NCBI GenBank assembly: GCA_041476545.1
Contig: JBGOTP010000083.1
Location: forward strand, 1 to 15,231
DNA from: JBGOTP01 sp041476545
Lineage (GTDB): Bacteria > Acidobacteriota > Vicinamibacteria > Vicinamibacterales > CAVVIG01
DNA: 15,231 nucleotides
Direction: 5' to 3'
Shown here: one piece after another, positions 15,081 to 15,231 of the stretch
Layout: each line of letters opens with the position of its first letter
Position numbering within the stretch: position 1 is the stretch's first letter
Notes under the pieces: model-generated
What the model was told of the DNA's origin: nothing
What the model saw: only the letters and a program-made list of their open reading frames with translations
Databases searched by the model: none
Position numbers and translations under genes: made by a program

Positions 15081-15171
15081 GGGTAGATGGGGCAGGTCGG
15101 GCAGGTAGGCCAGGTAGGCCCCAGGTCGGCCAGGCCGGGCGGGTGAGGCAGGCAGGGCCGGTGGGGCAGGG
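15081..15171. repeat. Degenerate 9-bp G-rich tandem repeat tract
   Basis: On the + strand the tract repeats a unit close to SCAGGTMGG: GCAGGTCGG (15092-15100), GCAGGTAGG (15101-15109), CCAGGTAGG (15110-15118), two extra C, CCAGGTCGG (15121-15129), CCAGGCCGG (15130-15138), then more divergent copies to about 15171. It lies 60-150 bases upstream of the DUF1800 start. Closely spaced G runs on this strand could form a quadruplex. Bases 15172-15231 beyond it show nothing I can name. Confidence 0.75.
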
Positions 15172-15231
15172 TGCTCCAGAACGTGGAATCCCGAGTTGAA
15201 GAAGTGACGCCGCGCGCGTGCGCGAAGGAGC

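Noticed and set aside
15081..15171. The 9-bp repeat tract as a CRISPR array
   Set aside because: Units are far too short, directly adjacent and without unique spacers, and no cas gene is present.
14081..15199. Long open frame on the + strand across the DUF1800 gene
   Set aside because: Antisense to a well-supported gene and running through the repeat tract; no motif, no ribosome site.

Overview
The window looks like a chromosomal segment of a high-GC Gram-negative bacterium, most likely an acidobacterium (Vicinamibacteria-like). The pointers are a von Willebrand A protein of the type described as acidobacterial, a DUF1800/DUF1501 pair of exported proteins, a DUF4159 protein, strongly GC-biased codon use, and Gly/Arg/Ala-rich stretches just after signal peptides. 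This placement is an inference; there is no rRNA or other marker gene in the window.

Layout. Bases 1-401 hold no convincing gene but contain a 259-bp segment bounded by a perfect 32-bp inverted repeat. Bases 402-4670 (+ strand) carry five closely spaced genes, all encoding apparently exported proteins: a cupin with a large Gly/Ala insertion, an MBL-fold metallohydrolase whose signal peptide is broken by an apparent one-base frameshift, an unrecognised four-cysteine protein, a VWFA protein and a DUF4159 protein. Bases 4679-11590 (- strand) carry four genes transcribed leftward and chained by three 4-base stop/start overlaps: an RND membrane-fusion protein, an RND inner-membrane pump, an AMP/thymidine-phosphorylase-like enzyme and a ribose-phosphate pyrophosphokinase-like enzyme. 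Bases 11591-11891 are intergenic, with two perfect hairpins and an intrinsic terminator. Bases 11892-15022 (- strand) carry a DUF1800 protein followed by a Tat-exported DUF1501 protein. Upstream of that pair is a degenerate 9-bp G-rich repeat tract.

How the genes work together. The fusion protein and pump form two thirds of a tripartite efflux system; no TolC-type outer-membrane channel is in the window. The phosphorylase and the PRPP-synthase-like enzyme form a plausible nucleotide-salvage pair (base plus phosphorylated ribose, with PRPP chemistry next door). Their translational coupling to a drug/metabolite pump is odd. DUF1800 and DUF1501 proteins are commonly encoded side by side and are exported proteins of poorly defined function. 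The five-gene exported cluster has no assigned pathway.

I found no CRISPR array, tRNA, rRNA, transposase or phage gene. The most notable signals are the 32-bp inverted repeat, the frameshift in a signal peptide, the four-gene overlap chain, recurrent Gly-rich insertions in unrelated exported proteins, and an internal duplication in the DUF1800 protein.
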